Under the pieces are notes generated by a model. The model did not search any database, had not been told where the DNA came from, and worked only from the letters and a program-made list of their open reading frames with translations. Below, in pieces: positions 35,909 through 45,571 of a stretch of DNA of 64,000 nt (position 1 is the stretch's first letter; the number at the start of each line of letters is the position of its first letter). The stretch covers positions 1,240,001 through 1,304,000 of the forward strand of contig NZ_CP017886.1 of assembly GCF_001874645.1 (NCBI RefSeq). Reading direction: 5' to 3'. The position numbers and the translations under genes are program-made. The DNA comes from Pseudomonas frederiksbergensis (GTDB taxonomy: Bacteria > Pseudomonadota > Gammaproteobacteria > Pseudomonadales > Pseudomonadaceae).

Positions 35909-37078
35909 TTAAGCGACGATATTTCGAAGTTGCTCAACCACGTAGTCCTGCTGCTCATCGCTCAGAAGCGGGAACAGCGGCAAACTGATTGCCTCACTGA
36001 AATAACGTTCGGCTTCAGGGAAATCACCCTCTTCAAAGCCCAATCCACGGTAGTACGGCTGCAGGTGCACGGGAATATAGTGCAGGTTCACACCGATCCC
36101 GGCAGCTCTCAGCGTATCGAATACTTCGCGTTGCGTGACGCTGATCTCGTTGAGCCGCAAACGCACCACGTACAGATGCCACGCTGATTCAGCGCCCGCC
36201 TGGGCGACCGGCAATACCAGCGGAAAATCCGCCAGCAAACGGTCATAGCGGGCGGCCAATTGACGTCGCTTGGCGACGAAACTGTCAAGCCTGGCCATCT
36301 GCGACAGTCCCAGCGCCGCGTGCAGGTCGGTCATCCGGTAATTGAAGCCCAGCTCCAGTTGCTGGTAATACCACAGGCCGTGATCGGGCACCTCCATCTG
36401 CGCCGGATCGCCGGTGATCCCATGGCTGCGCAAGCGCCGCATGCGCTCGGCCAGTTCCGGGCGATTGGTCAACACCATGCCGCCTTCGGCCGAGGTGATG
36501 ATCTTCACCGGATGAAAGCTGAAAATCGTCATCGCCGCAAACTCACCACACCCCACCGGCCGGCCGAGATACGAAGCGCCCACCGCATGGGAGGCATCCT
36601 CAATCAAGGTGAAAGCGTAACGCTCGGCCAGCGCAGCCAAGGTGCGCATGTCGCAGCTCTGACCGGCAAAGGCCACCGCCACGACGACCTTGGGCAATTG
36701 TCCGGCCGCTTCGGCAACTTCAAGTTTCGCGGCCAGCAACCGGGCGTCGAGGTTCAAGGTCAGCGGATCGATGTCGACAAAGTCCACCTCGGCCCCGCAG
36801 TAGCGCCCACAGTTAGCGGACGCGACAAAGGTATTCGGGCTGGTCCACAACCGATCCCCCAACCCCAACCCTGCCGCCAGACACGCAATGTGCAATGCCG
36901 CCGTGGCGTTGCACACGGCCACCGCAAAATCAGCCTGGCAATGCTCGGCTATTGCGCTCTCGAAACGTGCAATGGTTGGCCCTTGGGTCAACCAGGGCGA
37001 TTGGAGCACCTGCACCACCGCATCGATATCCGCTTGCTCGATGCTCTGGCAACCATAAGGAATCTGATAGGTCAGCAT
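35909..37078 (-). CDS. pseC: PseC, UDP-4-keto-6-deoxy-L-altrosamine aminotransferase
   Basis: This DegT/DnrJ-fold PLP enzyme adds the 4-amino group in pseudaminic acid synthesis. The start MLTYQIPYGCQSIEQADIDA gives 389 residues. Conserved segments include LQSPWLTQGPTIARFE, the PLP lysine in FSFHPVKIITSAEGG, and NYRMTDLHAALGLSQ. The preceding pathway enzyme PseB (the UDP-GlcNAc 4,6-dehydratase) is not encoded anywhere in this window. Confidence 0.92.
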   Translation of the reverse strand: MLTYQIPYGCQSIEQADIDAVVQVLQSPWLTQGPTIARFESAIAEHCQADFAVAVCNATAALHIACLAAGLGLGDRLWTSPNTFVASANCGRYCGAEVDFVDIDPLTLNLDARLLAAKLEVAEAAGQLPKVVVAVAFAGQSCDMRTLAALAERYAFTLIEDASHAVGASYLGRPVGCGEFAAMTIFSFHPVKIITSAEGGMVLTNRPELAERMRRLRSHGITGDPAQMEVPDHGLWYYQQLELGFNYRMTDLHAALGLSQMARLDSFVAKRRQLAARYDRLLADFPLVLPVAQAGAESAWHLYVVRLRLNEISVTQREVFDTLRAAGIGVNLHYIPVHLQPYYRGLGFEEGDFPEAERYFSEAISLPLFPLLSDEQQDYVVEQLRNIVA

Positions 37079-37188
37079 GACTGGAACCCGCTGATCTGTA
37101 CCCCATCCAGACACTCCCGACGGCTGCCGGAAGCGGGAATCAATTTGCCAGTGAACATGGGCAGTGCCCCTCTACCGTTACGCCAGAA

Positions 37189-40119
37189 TTAAACCAGCAA
37201 CCGCGCCCAATCCACGCTGGTCGCATTGCCAAGGGTGAAACCCTTGCCGGACAGGGCGAGGTTCTTGTTGTAAGCCAGATCGTGCTGGAACGGCCCGACC
37301 CATTTTTCACGCAAGGCCGCAAGCGCCTGCGGTGCATCTGGCAAGGCGCCTGGGTGAATGACTTGCACCTGCGGCGTCCACACCACCAGATAGCCGGCCT
37401 GACCGGCCTTGAGGCACAGATCGACATCGCCGTAGGCGTTGGCAAACGCGTGTTCGCCCAGCCCGCCAACCTCGTCGAACAGCGCTTTGCGGATCATCAG
37501 GCACACCGCCGAGACGGCTGAATAATTCTGCTCCAGCACCAGTCGATTCAGGTAGCCCTTGGCATCCTTCGGCTCGCCGACGAAGGCCGAACCGACGCCG
37601 TCGTTCATGCCCAGAATCAGCCCGGCCTGAGTCACTTTGCCGTCGCGATCCAGCAGCTTCGCGCCGACCACGCCAACTTCCGGGCGCTGGGCCTGGTTGA
37701 GCAGGGAATCGAGCCAGTTCGGGTTGACCACTTCACTGTCCGCCGCCAGCAGCACCAGGTATTCACCCTGGGTCTGCTGACTGGCCTCGTTGTACAGCGC
37801 CGACAAGCTGAGACGCTCATGCGCCCGCAGGACACGGACCTTGTCGCCCGGCTGCCCGAGGCCGTCCAGCCATTGCAGGATGTCCGGTGACTGACTCGCG
37901 TTATCGGCGATCAGCACTTCGTAACGGGTGTAGCGGGTTCGTTGCACAATGCCGGTCAGGCACCGTTGCAGCTGCTCCAGATTGTCCTGGCTTGCCACGA
38001 TGATCGACACCAGCGGACGCTCGGTGTGACGGTAATCGATTTGATAAGTACCCGGCTCGGCGGAGCTGATTTGCGCCTTGTAGCCACGGGTCGCAAGATG
38101 ACGGATCAACGCCTGACGTTCGTGGGCATTGTCTTCCAGCACCGGCGCGCGAGTGATCAGCAACGGCTCGTCCAAATGAGCTAGCCAGGCCAGGCCGCCC
38201 TGCTCGATGATGCGCAGCAGCAGGTCGAACTCCAGCGCCTTGCTGAAGTCGGCCTGGTAACCACCCGCTTCCAACAACACATCCTTGCGGATCAGCCAAT
38301 GCCGCGCCATCAGCGTTGGCAGGCTTTGCAGCAGGTCGAGGTTGAAGCCTGGTCGGAATACATCAACCAACGCGCCATTGGCGTCACGCTGAATCTCGTC
38401 CGCTGCTACCGCTCGACAGTCGGGCGCGGCGTGCAGTTCCAGACCTGCGCGCAACAAGCCGCCAGCGGTGAACTCGTCCCCCGCCTCGGCCAGCAGCAAC
38501 CAGTCGCACGGCGATTGACGCGCGATCTGATTAAGCTTGTCGACATAGTTGGCCTGCGTCACGCAAACAAAGTGCAAGGTATTGTGCACCGTCGTTGCCG
38601 CCAGCGGCTCGCCCGTGGTGAACACCACGATCTTGAAGGCGTGGTTGTGACCTTCCAGCAGACTGTCGAGGGTGATCTGTAGCTTGGCCGCGTCGTTGTC
38701 CAGATCCAGCACCAGAATGCCAAACTGTGGACCGCCGTTGTGGGCAGCCAGATAACGCGACGTCGCCGCGACTTCGTCAGCGTCCGGGGTGCGCGCCGCC
38801 AGCCACTTGAGCAGGCGACCGGAGCGCATGGCACCGAACACCTCGTCATTGCCTTGAGTCGATACTGCGTCCAGGCGCTCGGCCCAGGCGAACATGTCCC
38901 GCGCGTCGTCCGCTTCGCCCAGAAGCTCCAACTGCTGCGCCAGACGCTTGACCACCTGACGGTTGAACGGGTTGCTGCCGTACGCGTATCCCAGGCGCTC
39001 GACGACGCTTTCGGCGGTGTCGTTGTTGCGTGGCCGCATCATGTCGGCCTGCATCGCCCAGATACCCTCGAGCCCCTGAAGCTGAACACGACCGGCCGGC
39101 ATCGCATGCAGCAGGAATTCAAATTGGCTCAACAGGTCGAAGAACTTTTGATTGTAGAAAGGCATTTCGACGTATTGCGAAAGCCCGAATCGACGGTCTG
39201 GCCCCTTTTGCACATCGTTCCAGCGCGACTCGAAAATCGGCTCGGCAGTCAGCGCCCGACGGTTGCGCAGGCTGTCGGCCATCGCCTCGAAACTGTCCAG
39301 TGCCAATTGCCTGGCCTGCTCCGCGTCAAGACCGGTGCGGGTACTCGGCAACGTCGCCAGCAATTGGGCAAACGCTTCACGATCCGCTACCGATTTGGCA
39401 TCGGCTAGGGTCAGGGTGCTGTAGATCTCGGTGTTGTGTTCCGACTCGAGGTAATTGACCTCTCGCACCACATACGGGATCGGCAGAATTCGCGCCTTGG
39501 CCATTGCCAGCATGTAGTACGCATGGCCGATTTCCTGCCATTCGAAGATGGTGTCCTCCGGCATGACCGCGTACCAGTCACGCAACAGCTCAGTGCGGTG
39601 AACAGCATAGAACGGCGGGATGTACTGATGCATGAAGTCGATGACCCGGTCCTGCGCGCGCTCGGATGAATAGTCCTCACAGACCTTCTTGTCCCGACGG
39701 TAGTAGCTCACGCTGTTGGCCAGGGTCAGGTACATCAGGCAATAGCCATGGCACATGCCGTAATCCGGATTCGCTTCCAGGAACGACACCGAAGCATCGA
39801 GGGCGTCATGCACAATGAAGTCATCGTCGGCGGCAAACACCATGTAGGGCGTGGTGACTTGCTGCACGCCGTAGTCGAGCTTGGCCCGAATGCCCCAATA
39901 ACCGTACTGTGGCAGGTGCTGATAGTCGACCGAGGGGTACACGCCGTCGATGCCATCGGTGACCTGGGTCGAAGAGTCCAGCACCAGAATCCTGCAAGGC
40001 AAGGCGCTGTAAAACTTCACCGCCCGGCGCACAAAGGCCGGTCGGTTGTGGGTGATGAGTACCACCGTCAACAACTCGTTCAATGGTAATCCGCTTTCAG
40101 TACCGTACTCGCCTTGCAT
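37189..40119 (-). CDS. large glycosyltransferase with two GT-A domains
   Basis: This 976-residue protein starts MQGEYGTESGLPLNELLTVV. An N-terminal TIGR00180-like domain has VVLITHNRPAFVRRA and the metal-binding AADDDFIV. A second GT2-type domain begins near residue 715 with LVSIIVASQDNLEQL and has NPNWLDSLLNQAQRPEVGVV. The second domain is clearly paralogous to part of the 1198-residue protein at 46629-50225. I infer stepwise elongation of the flagellin glycan. The acceptor and donor sugars cannot be read from the sequence. Confidence 0.88.
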   Translation of the reverse strand: MQGEYGTESGLPLNELLTVVLITHNRPAFVRRAVKFYSALPCRILVLDSSTQVTDGIDGVYPSVDYQHLPQYGYWGIRAKLDYGVQQVTTPYMVFAADDDFIVHDALDASVSFLEANPDYGMCHGYCLMYLTLANSVSYYRRDKKVCEDYSSERAQDRVIDFMHQYIPPFYAVHRTELLRDWYAVMPEDTIFEWQEIGHAYYMLAMAKARILPIPYVVREVNYLESEHNTEIYSTLTLADAKSVADREAFAQLLATLPSTRTGLDAEQARQLALDSFEAMADSLRNRRALTAEPIFESRWNDVQKGPDRRFGLSQYVEMPFYNQKFFDLLSQFEFLLHAMPAGRVQLQGLEGIWAMQADMMRPRNNDTAESVVERLGYAYGSNPFNRQVVKRLAQQLELLGEADDARDMFAWAERLDAVSTQGNDEVFGAMRSGRLLKWLAARTPDADEVAATSRYLAAHNGGPQFGILVLDLDNDAAKLQITLDSLLEGHNHAFKIVVFTTGEPLAATTVHNTLHFVCVTQANYVDKLNQIARQSPCDWLLLAEAGDEFTAGGLLRAGLELHAAPDCRAVAADEIQRDANGALVDVFRPGFNLDLLQSLPTLMARHWLIRKDVLLEAGGYQADFSKALEFDLLLRIIEQGGLAWLAHLDEPLLITRAPVLEDNAHERQALIRHLATRGYKAQISSAEPGTYQIDYRHTERPLVSIIVASQDNLEQLQRCLTGIVQRTRYTRYEVLIADNASQSPDILQWLDGLGQPGDKVRVLRAHERLSLSALYNEASQQTQGEYLVLLAADSEVVNPNWLDSLLNQAQRPEVGVVGAKLLDRDGKVTQAGLILGMNDGVGSAFVGEPKDAKGYLNRLVLEQNYSAVSAVCLMIRKALFDEVGGLGEHAFANAYGDVDLCLKAGQAGYLVVWTPQVQVIHPGALPDAPQALAALREKWVGPFQHDLAYNKNLALSGKGFTLGNATSVDWARLLV

Positions 40120-40174
40120 AGTCTTTCCCCACAACCGGCGTATCGCCCGATGAACTCAACAATGATGTCGTTGC

Positions 40175-40903
40175 TTAACGAACCCGACGCAGATAGCCGT
40201 CCGGCGCCACGGTGATCAGCAGCTTGCTGTGAATCCGCGCATCGATTTCAAAGTCGCGGTTTTCTTCCAGGTAGGCCCAGACAGCAGTTTTCGGGTTATC
40301 ACCCTTGCCCCACGGACGATCCGGGAAGGCGTCTTGCGGCATGTCTTCGACCACGGTGTCCATCACCACGCAGTAGCTGCCGAGCGAAACCAGCGGTGCA
40401 TACAGGCGCAACTCTTCAAGCACGTGTTCATGGGTATGGTTGGAATCGAGAACCACCAGCACTTTCTTGCCGGCAACCCGCGCACGAACTTCATCAACGA
40501 TGGCCGGATCGATGCTCGAACCCTGGATCATGCTGATCCGACGCGCCATCGGGTGGGCTTCAATAGCTTCGCGGTTGTGTTGACGAATGTCGATGTCCAC
40601 ACCCAGCACTTCGCCGTGGCCGATCAGTTCCAGCATCGAGGCGTAAAACACCAGGGAGCCGCCGTGGGCGATGCCCGTTTCGACGATCACATCCGGGCGC
40701 AGGTCCCAGATGATTTCCTGCATGGCAACCATGTCCTGAGGAAACTGAATGATCGGCCGGCCCATCCAGCTGAAGTTGTAGGTGTATTTGTGTTTGGCCG
40801 TGACACCGACCCAGTCCAGCGACTCGGACTGAAGTTTTTTGTCCTGCTGCAAGCCTTCGATATTCTGGCTTACTTCTTCGCGAAACTGCTCATGAGGATT
40901 CAT
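40175..40903 (-). CDS. CmcI-like (cephalosporin hydroxylase family) protein, probable sugar O-methyltransferase
   Basis: This 242-residue Rossmann-fold protein has PDVIVETGIAHGGSLVFYA as the SAM-binding motif, VLGVDIDIRQHNREA, and VLVVLDSNHTHEHVLEEL. Despite the family name, members in carbohydrate clusters are more likely methyltransferases. The start MNPHEQFREEV is chosen for the GGAG element 9 nt upstream. It lies between the NeuD-like gene and the large glycosyltransferase. Confidence 0.82.
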   Translation of the reverse strand: MNPHEQFREEVSQNIEGLQQDKKLQSESLDWVGVTAKHKYTYNFSWMGRPIIQFPQDMVAMQEIIWDLRPDVIVETGIAHGGSLVFYASMLELIGHGEVLGVDIDIRQHNREAIEAHPMARRISMIQGSSIDPAIVDEVRARVAGKKVLVVLDSNHTHEHVLEELRLYAPLVSLGSYCVVMDTVVEDMPQDAFPDRPWGKGDNPKTAVWAYLEENRDFEIDARIHSKLLITVAPDGYLRRVR

Positions 40904-40928
40904 GCAAACGCTCCGATACGGGGTGTTG

Positions 40929-41594
40929 TTAGTTGAAAACCCGACCGTCCCGATAAGGGACAGCCTGAGTCTTGATAATTCGTGCGGGATTGCCCACGAC
41001 GACTGCATAGTCGGGAACGTCCCGGGTGACCACGGCACCGGCGCCGACCGTTGCCCAGCGGCCAATCCGCAAACGCGGCAGGATCGTGGCGTTGGTGCCG
41101 ATGAAAGCGCCGTCAGCCACTTCGACGCAGCCGGCGATGGCTACGCCGGGCGCCATGAACACGGAGTGCCCGATCCGGCCTTCGTGCCCGATCAGGCTGC
41201 CGTAACTGATGCTGCTGTTATCGCCCAGGGACACTTCGGCCTGAATGATCACGCCTTCCTGGAGATAGTTGCCGGTGCCCATGCGCGTCATGCTCAGATC
41301 GATACCGGGGTGCAGGAAGTTGCCCAGCGTTCCGCCGGCCTCGATGATCTGCCGTGTCGTCTCGTAACGGGTTTTGGTGTCGCGGGTGATCAGGTTCACG
41401 AAGTGCGTGTCGGGGCCTTTCAAGTCGGCCACACGCTCTACCCCACCGATCACCGGCACGCCGTAAAACAGCGTGCCGTGCTTGGCTGCATCGTTGTCGA
41501 GGAAGGCAAATTCCACAGCAGGGTTGGCCCGTTTGACGGAGCCGATCATGCGCACTGCTTCAGGATTCGCCGCGCCCAACAGGTAGACCTTCAC
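40929..41594 (-). CDS. NeuD-like left-handed beta-helix acyltransferase
   Basis: This 221-residue hexapeptide-repeat acyltransferase has an N-terminal domain starting MKVYLLGAANPEAVRMI and the beta-helix GDNSSISYGSLIGHEGRIG. It ends DYAVVVGNPARIIK, typical of the NeuD/PglD family, which N- or O-acetylates sugars. It follows the DegT aminotransferase with a GTGA overlap, so it probably acylates the amino group introduced by that enzyme. The KAS III gene suggests that longer acyl groups are also possible. Confidence 0.87.
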   Translation of the reverse strand: MKVYLLGAANPEAVRMIGSVKRANPAVEFAFLDNDAAKHGTLFYGVPVIGGVERVADLKGPDTHFVNLITRDTKTRYETTRQIIEAGGTLGNFLHPGIDLSMTRMGTGNYLQEGVIIQAEVSLGDNSSISYGSLIGHEGRIGHSVFMAPGVAIAGCVEVADGAFIGTNATILPRLRIGRWATVGAGAVVTRDVPDYAVVVGNPARIIKTQAVPYRDGRVFN

Positions 41595-42712
41595 AGCACA
41601 TTCCTTTGCTTGCAGACTGTGCGAATCACCTCGATCACCCGCTGCTGATCGGCGTCGGTCATGTCGTGGTAACTCGGCAGATTGATCGCCCGTTCCGACA
41701 GCGAAAACGCCGTCGGCGTGTGCACCGGTTTATCGGCAAACATCGGCAACGCCGACAACGGCCAGAAAAACACCCGTGCATCGATATCCGCCGCTTGAAA
41801 GGCTTCGATCAACAGCTCCCGGGTAATACCGGTGCTTTCATGGAACACCACCGTGGGCATCCAGTAACCGTTCCTGGAATGATCCGGTTGCGGGTTCATG
41901 GACAGCAACGGGATATCCAGCAGTCCCTCGGCATACCGATTGAAGATCGCGCGTTTGCGGGCGATCAGCTCATCGACACGTTCAATCTGCGCACAACCGA
42001 TGGCGGCCTGCAGGTTGCTCATCTTGTATTTGAAGCCAATGAAATCCGGCCAGAACTGACGCGTGCTGCCACTGACCCGACCGTGGTTGGAGAGTGTCAG
42101 CACTCGCTCGTACAGCGCCTTGTCCGAGGTCACGAAAATCCCGCCTTCCCCGGTGGTCATGGTCTTGGTGCCATGAAAGGAGAACGCGCCGAAGGCCCCC
42201 AGCGAACCCGCAGCTTTGCCACGCCATTGCGAGCCGATGGCTTCGGCGGCGTCTTCGATGATCGCAATCCCGTGCTCGCGGCCAATCGCCAACAACGTGT
42301 CCAGATCGCACAGGTTGCCGTACAAATGTACCGCCACGATGGCTTTGGTCCGCGGCGTAATGGCGTGCCGGACCTGCTCCGGATCCAGGCACCAGCTGTC
42401 CGGCAACACGTCGACAAAAACCGGCGTCGCGCCCAGATAATCAATGGGTGCCGCCGAGGCGATCCAGTTGGTGTTGGCCAGAATCACTTCATCGCCCGGG
42501 CCGATGCCCAGTGCGGCCATCCCCATGTGCAAGGCGCCAGTACAACTGGACGTCGCGATCGCGTACGGTACGTCCATGTGCTGCGCGAAGGACTTCTCGA
42601 AACGTGTGATGTATTCGTAGCAACGCTCGCCCCAGCCATGCTGCACAGCATCCAGCACGTACCTGGCTTCCAGCTCGCCCACACTGGGCTTGGTGTAGTG
42701 AATTCGGCTCAT
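41591..42712 (-). CDS. DegT/DnrJ/EryC1 family sugar aminotransferase
   Basis: This 373-residue PLP-dependent aminotransferase has SSCTGALHMGMAALGIG, the cofactor lysine in FSFHGTKTMTTGEGG, and YKMSNLQAAIGCAQ. It is distinct from the pseC product. Its ATG overlaps the C-methyltransferase stop by 4 nt (ATGA), tying it to the CDP-glucose branch. It probably aminates a CDP-4-keto-6-deoxyhexose at C4. Confidence 0.9.
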   Translation of the reverse strand: MSRIHYTKPSVGELEARYVLDAVQHGWGERCYEYITRFEKSFAQHMDVPYAIATSSCTGALHMGMAALGIGPGDEVILANTNWIASAAPIDYLGATPVFVDVLPDSWCLDPEQVRHAITPRTKAIVAVHLYGNLCDLDTLLAIGREHGIAIIEDAAEAIGSQWRGKAAGSLGAFGAFSFHGTKTMTTGEGGIFVTSDKALYERVLTLSNHGRVSGSTRQFWPDFIGFKYKMSNLQAAIGCAQIERVDELIARKRAIFNRYAEGLLDIPLLSMNPQPDHSRNGYWMPTVVFHESTGITRELLIEAFQAADIDARVFFWPLSALPMFADKPVHTPTAFSLSERAINLPSYHDMTDADQQRVIEVIRTVCKQRNVL

Positions 42713-43935
42713 CTGAAGCTCAACTCCGGAATGGCAACGACAAAACTCGCGCCCCAACTGCGGACAACCGCGTATTGCTGGGTGATCTCATCCAGCAGGT
42801 TCCATGGCAGCACCAGGACATAGTCCGGTTTCTCGATTTCAATCCGCTCGGGAGACACCACCGGAATGCGACTGCCCGGCAAGAACTTGCCTTGCTTGTG
42901 CGGGCTGGCATCGGCCACCCACGCCAGCAGGTCTGGCTTGACCCCGGCATAGTTGAGCAAGGTGTTGCCTTTGGCGGCGGCGCCATAACCAACCACGCGT
43001 TTGCCGTCGGCCTTGGCCTGCAAGAGGAACCGCAGCAGTCCGTGTTTGATCCGTTCCGCGGCCGGGGCCAGGGTTGCGTAATAGGCAGAGGTTTTCACGC
43101 CGGCCGCCTGCTCGACCTGCAACTGTTGTTGCACCGCAGGTGTCACTTCACGGCGCACTCCATCGGCACGCTGCACGAACACCCGCAGCGAACCGCCATG
43201 AGTCGGCAGCTCGCTGACATCGAAGACTTCCAGGCCATTGCGCTCGCACAAACGCTGTACGGCGGTCAGCGACAGGTAGGAATAGTGCTCGTGGTAAAGG
43301 GTGTCGAACTGCTGCCCGGCCATCAGCGTCAGCAACTGCGGGAACTCGAAGGTCGCCACGCCCGTGGGCTTGAGCAGAGTCGCGAAACCGCTGAGGAAAT
43401 CATTGATATCCGGCACATGCGCCAGCACATTGTTGGCGGCCATCAGGTCCGCGCCCCAGCCTTCGCTCAGCAACTGCGAGGCGCTGTCGCGACCGAAGAA
43501 CAGCTCGCGTATGTCCAGGCCCTTTTCCCGAGCGGCCTGTGCCGTGCTGCGAGTCGGCTCGACGCCGAGGCAACGGATGCCGCGTTGTGCAACGTACTGC
43601 AGCAAGTAGCCATCGTTGGCGGCAATTTCCACGACACGACTGTCGGTGGTTAGCCCGAAACGCTCGACCATCTCGGCTACATACCGATCGGCATGGGCCA
43701 GCCAGGTGCTGGAAAAGGAACTGAAGTACGCATAGTCCGCATCGAACAGAATGTCAGCGCGGGTGTAGTCCTCGGTCTGCACCAGCCAGCATTCCTGGCA
43801 GACCGCGACTTTCAACGGGACCCACTGCTCGGCCTGCTCCAACTGCTCGGCCCGCAGGTACGCGTTGGATGGCGGCGAGGTGCCCAGATCGATCAACGGC
43901 AACGCCAACGGGGTGCCGCAACCTCGGCAGTTCAT
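42709..43935 (-). CDS. zinc-binding sugar C-methyltransferase (TylC3/NovU-like)
   Basis: This 408-residue protein has three regions. The N-terminal zinc domain has Cys3 and Cys6 (MNCRGCGTPLALP) plus CQEC near residue 47. A SAM-binding domain has VVEIAANDGYLLQYVA. The C-terminal domain has VVGYGAAAKGNTLLNYAG. This architecture belongs to C-methyltransferases acting on NDP-4-keto-deoxysugars, normally adding a methyl at C3. The branched product is inferred. Confidence 0.9.
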   Translation of the reverse strand: MNCRGCGTPLALPLIDLGTSPPSNAYLRAEQLEQAEQWVPLKVAVCQECWLVQTEDYTRADILFDADYAYFSSFSSTWLAHADRYVAEMVERFGLTTDSRVVEIAANDGYLLQYVAQRGIRCLGVEPTRSTAQAAREKGLDIRELFFGRDSASQLLSEGWGADLMAANNVLAHVPDINDFLSGFATLLKPTGVATFEFPQLLTLMAGQQFDTLYHEHYSYLSLTAVQRLCERNGLEVFDVSELPTHGGSLRVFVQRADGVRREVTPAVQQQLQVEQAAGVKTSAYYATLAPAAERIKHGLLRFLLQAKADGKRVVGYGAAAKGNTLLNYAGVKPDLLAWVADASPHKQGKFLPGSRIPVVSPERIEIEKPDYVLVLPWNLLDEITQQYAVVRSWGASFVVAIPELSFR

Positions 43936-44492
43936 AGACGCACTCCAGGGAAATGGTCATCAAGCCAGGGATGGGCGGCATCCCGGGTCGACAGATTTTT
44001 GACAGGCTCGGGCCAGGCAATCGCCAGACGCGGATCGAGCACCGACAGGCCACCCTCGTGATCCGGGGCGTAATCGGCGCTGTGCAAATAGAGCAGCTCG
44101 GCATCGTCGCTCAAGGTCTGAAAGCCATGGGCGAAACCGGCAGGAATCAACAGACTGCGACCATCACCGGCGCGCAGGTGCTCGGCGTGCCACTGCAAAA
44201 AGGTCGCCGAGTCCGGTCGCAGGTCGACCGCGACGTCCCAGACTTCACCGCGCAGGCAGGTGATCAGTTTGGCTTCCGGGGCCTGGGCATTCTGATAATG
44301 CAAACCGCGCACGCTGCCGCGCTCACGGGTGCAGGACTGGTTGATCTGACGAATATGGAACGGCTCGCCAAAGGCGCTCAGGCTGCCCTCGCAGAACAGC
44401 CGGGCGAAGTGCCCGCGCTGATCTTCATGGCGTTTGTGCTGAACACTGAACAAGCCCTGGAGAGGTAACGCACTGATGCGGATTTCGCTCAC
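43932..44492 (-). CDS. RmlC-like NDP-4-keto-6-deoxysugar epimerase
   Basis: This 186-residue cupin is of the dTDP-4-dehydrorhamnose 3,5-epimerase family. The catalytic His lies in SVRGLHYQ, and SLLIPAGFAHGFQTLSD and the C-terminal WPEPVKNLSTRD are typical. No rmlA or rmlB lies beside it, so it probably acts on the CDP sugar from RfbG. The start is GTG, overlapping the rfbG stop. Confidence 0.9.
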   Translation of the reverse strand: MSEIRISALPLQGLFSVQHKRHEDQRGHFARLFCEGSLSAFGEPFHIRQINQSCTRERGSVRGLHYQNAQAPEAKLITCLRGEVWDVAVDLRPDSATFLQWHAEHLRAGDGRSLLIPAGFAHGFQTLSDDAELLYLHSADYAPDHEGGLSVLDPRLAIAWPEPVKNLSTRDAAHPWLDDHFPGVRL

Positions 44493-45571
44493 CGCAGCCC
44501 CCGATACAGGTTCAACTGGCTCAAGGTGACGGCACGCATGTCATCGCCATTTTCCCAGGCCAGGTGCCAATCCAGAGTGTGCGTCAGGCAGTCTTGCAGC
44601 GACCAGCGCGGCTGCCATGCCAACAATTGACGGGCGCGACTGCTGTCCAGGCGCAACAGGCCGGCCTCATGCAACTCGCTCGGTTCGACGCGCAAACCTC
44701 GCGCGTGCGGCCAACGCCTGGAGAGCAGTTCAACCACTTCACCGACGCTGCACATATCGCTTTCACTCGGCCCGAAGTTCCACGCACCGGCGAATTGCGG
44801 ACCGTGCTCATACAGACCCGCCGCCAATTGCAGGTAACCGGCCAGCGGCTCCAGCGCGTGCTGCCAAGGGCGAACGGCTTGTGGGTAACGCAGGGTCACC
44901 GGTTCATTCGCCGACCACGCCTTGAGCACATCGGGAATCAACCGTTCCGGGGCGAAATCACCGCCTCCGAGCACATTCCCGGCACGCGCCGTGGCCAATG
45001 CCAGACCGTGCTCGGCATGCCGCTCGACAGGGAAAAACGAGGCCGCGTAAGACTGCGCCAACAACTCGCAGCACGCCTTGCTGCTGCTGTAAGGATCATG
45101 GCCGCCAAGGGCTTCGTTCTCGCGATAGGGCCACAGCCACTCCTGATTGGCGTAGACCTTGTCGGTGGTCACTAGCACGCACGCGCGCACCCCGCCGATC
45201 TGGCGAATCGCTTCCAGCAGATTGAGCGTGCCCATGACGTTGCTCGAGTAAGTCCCGAGCGGGTCACGGTAGCCTTCGCGCACCAACGGCTGCGCCGCCA
45301 GATGCAGGACGATTTCAGGCTGAACCTCGGCGATCAGTTCCAGCAACGCACCCAGGTCACGCAAGTCACCGCGCTGGTCAGTAATGCCTTCAGCAACGCG
45401 TGCCAGTTCGAACAGACTGGGTTCGGTGGACGGGTCAAGGGCAAAACCTGTGACCTCAGCCCCCAGGCTTTGTAGCCACAGCGTCAACCAACTGCCTTTG
45501 AAACCGGTGTGCCCGGTGACCAGTACCCGCTTGCCGCGCCAGAATTGCGGGCTCAGTCCCACAGCTTCCAT
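44489..45571 (-). CDS. rfbG: CDP-glucose 4,6-dehydratase
   Basis: This extended SDR enzyme has NAD-binding [18 protein letters not shown], where GFKGSW is diagnostic of the CDP-glucose enzyme. The Tyr-xxx-Lys catalytic pair is in YSSSKACCE. The start at 45571 gives 360 residues, overlapping rfbF by 19 nt and following GGAGG. It produces CDP-4-keto-6-deoxy-D-glucose. Confidence 0.93.
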   Translation of the reverse strand: MEAVGLSPQFWRGKRVLVTGHTGFKGSWLTLWLQSLGAEVTGFALDPSTEPSLFELARVAEGITDQRGDLRDLGALLELIAEVQPEIVLHLAAQPLVREGYRDPLGTYSSNVMGTLNLLEAIRQIGGVRACVLVTTDKVYANQEWLWPYRENEALGGHDPYSSSKACCELLAQSYAASFFPVERHAEHGLALATARAGNVLGGGDFAPERLIPDVLKAWSANEPVTLRYPQAVRPWQHALEPLAGYLQLAAGLYEHGPQFAGAWNFGPSESDMCSVGEVVELLSRRWPHARGLRVEPSELHEAGLLRLDSSRARQLLAWQPRWSLQDCLTHTLDWHLAWENGDDMRAVTLSQLNLYRGLR

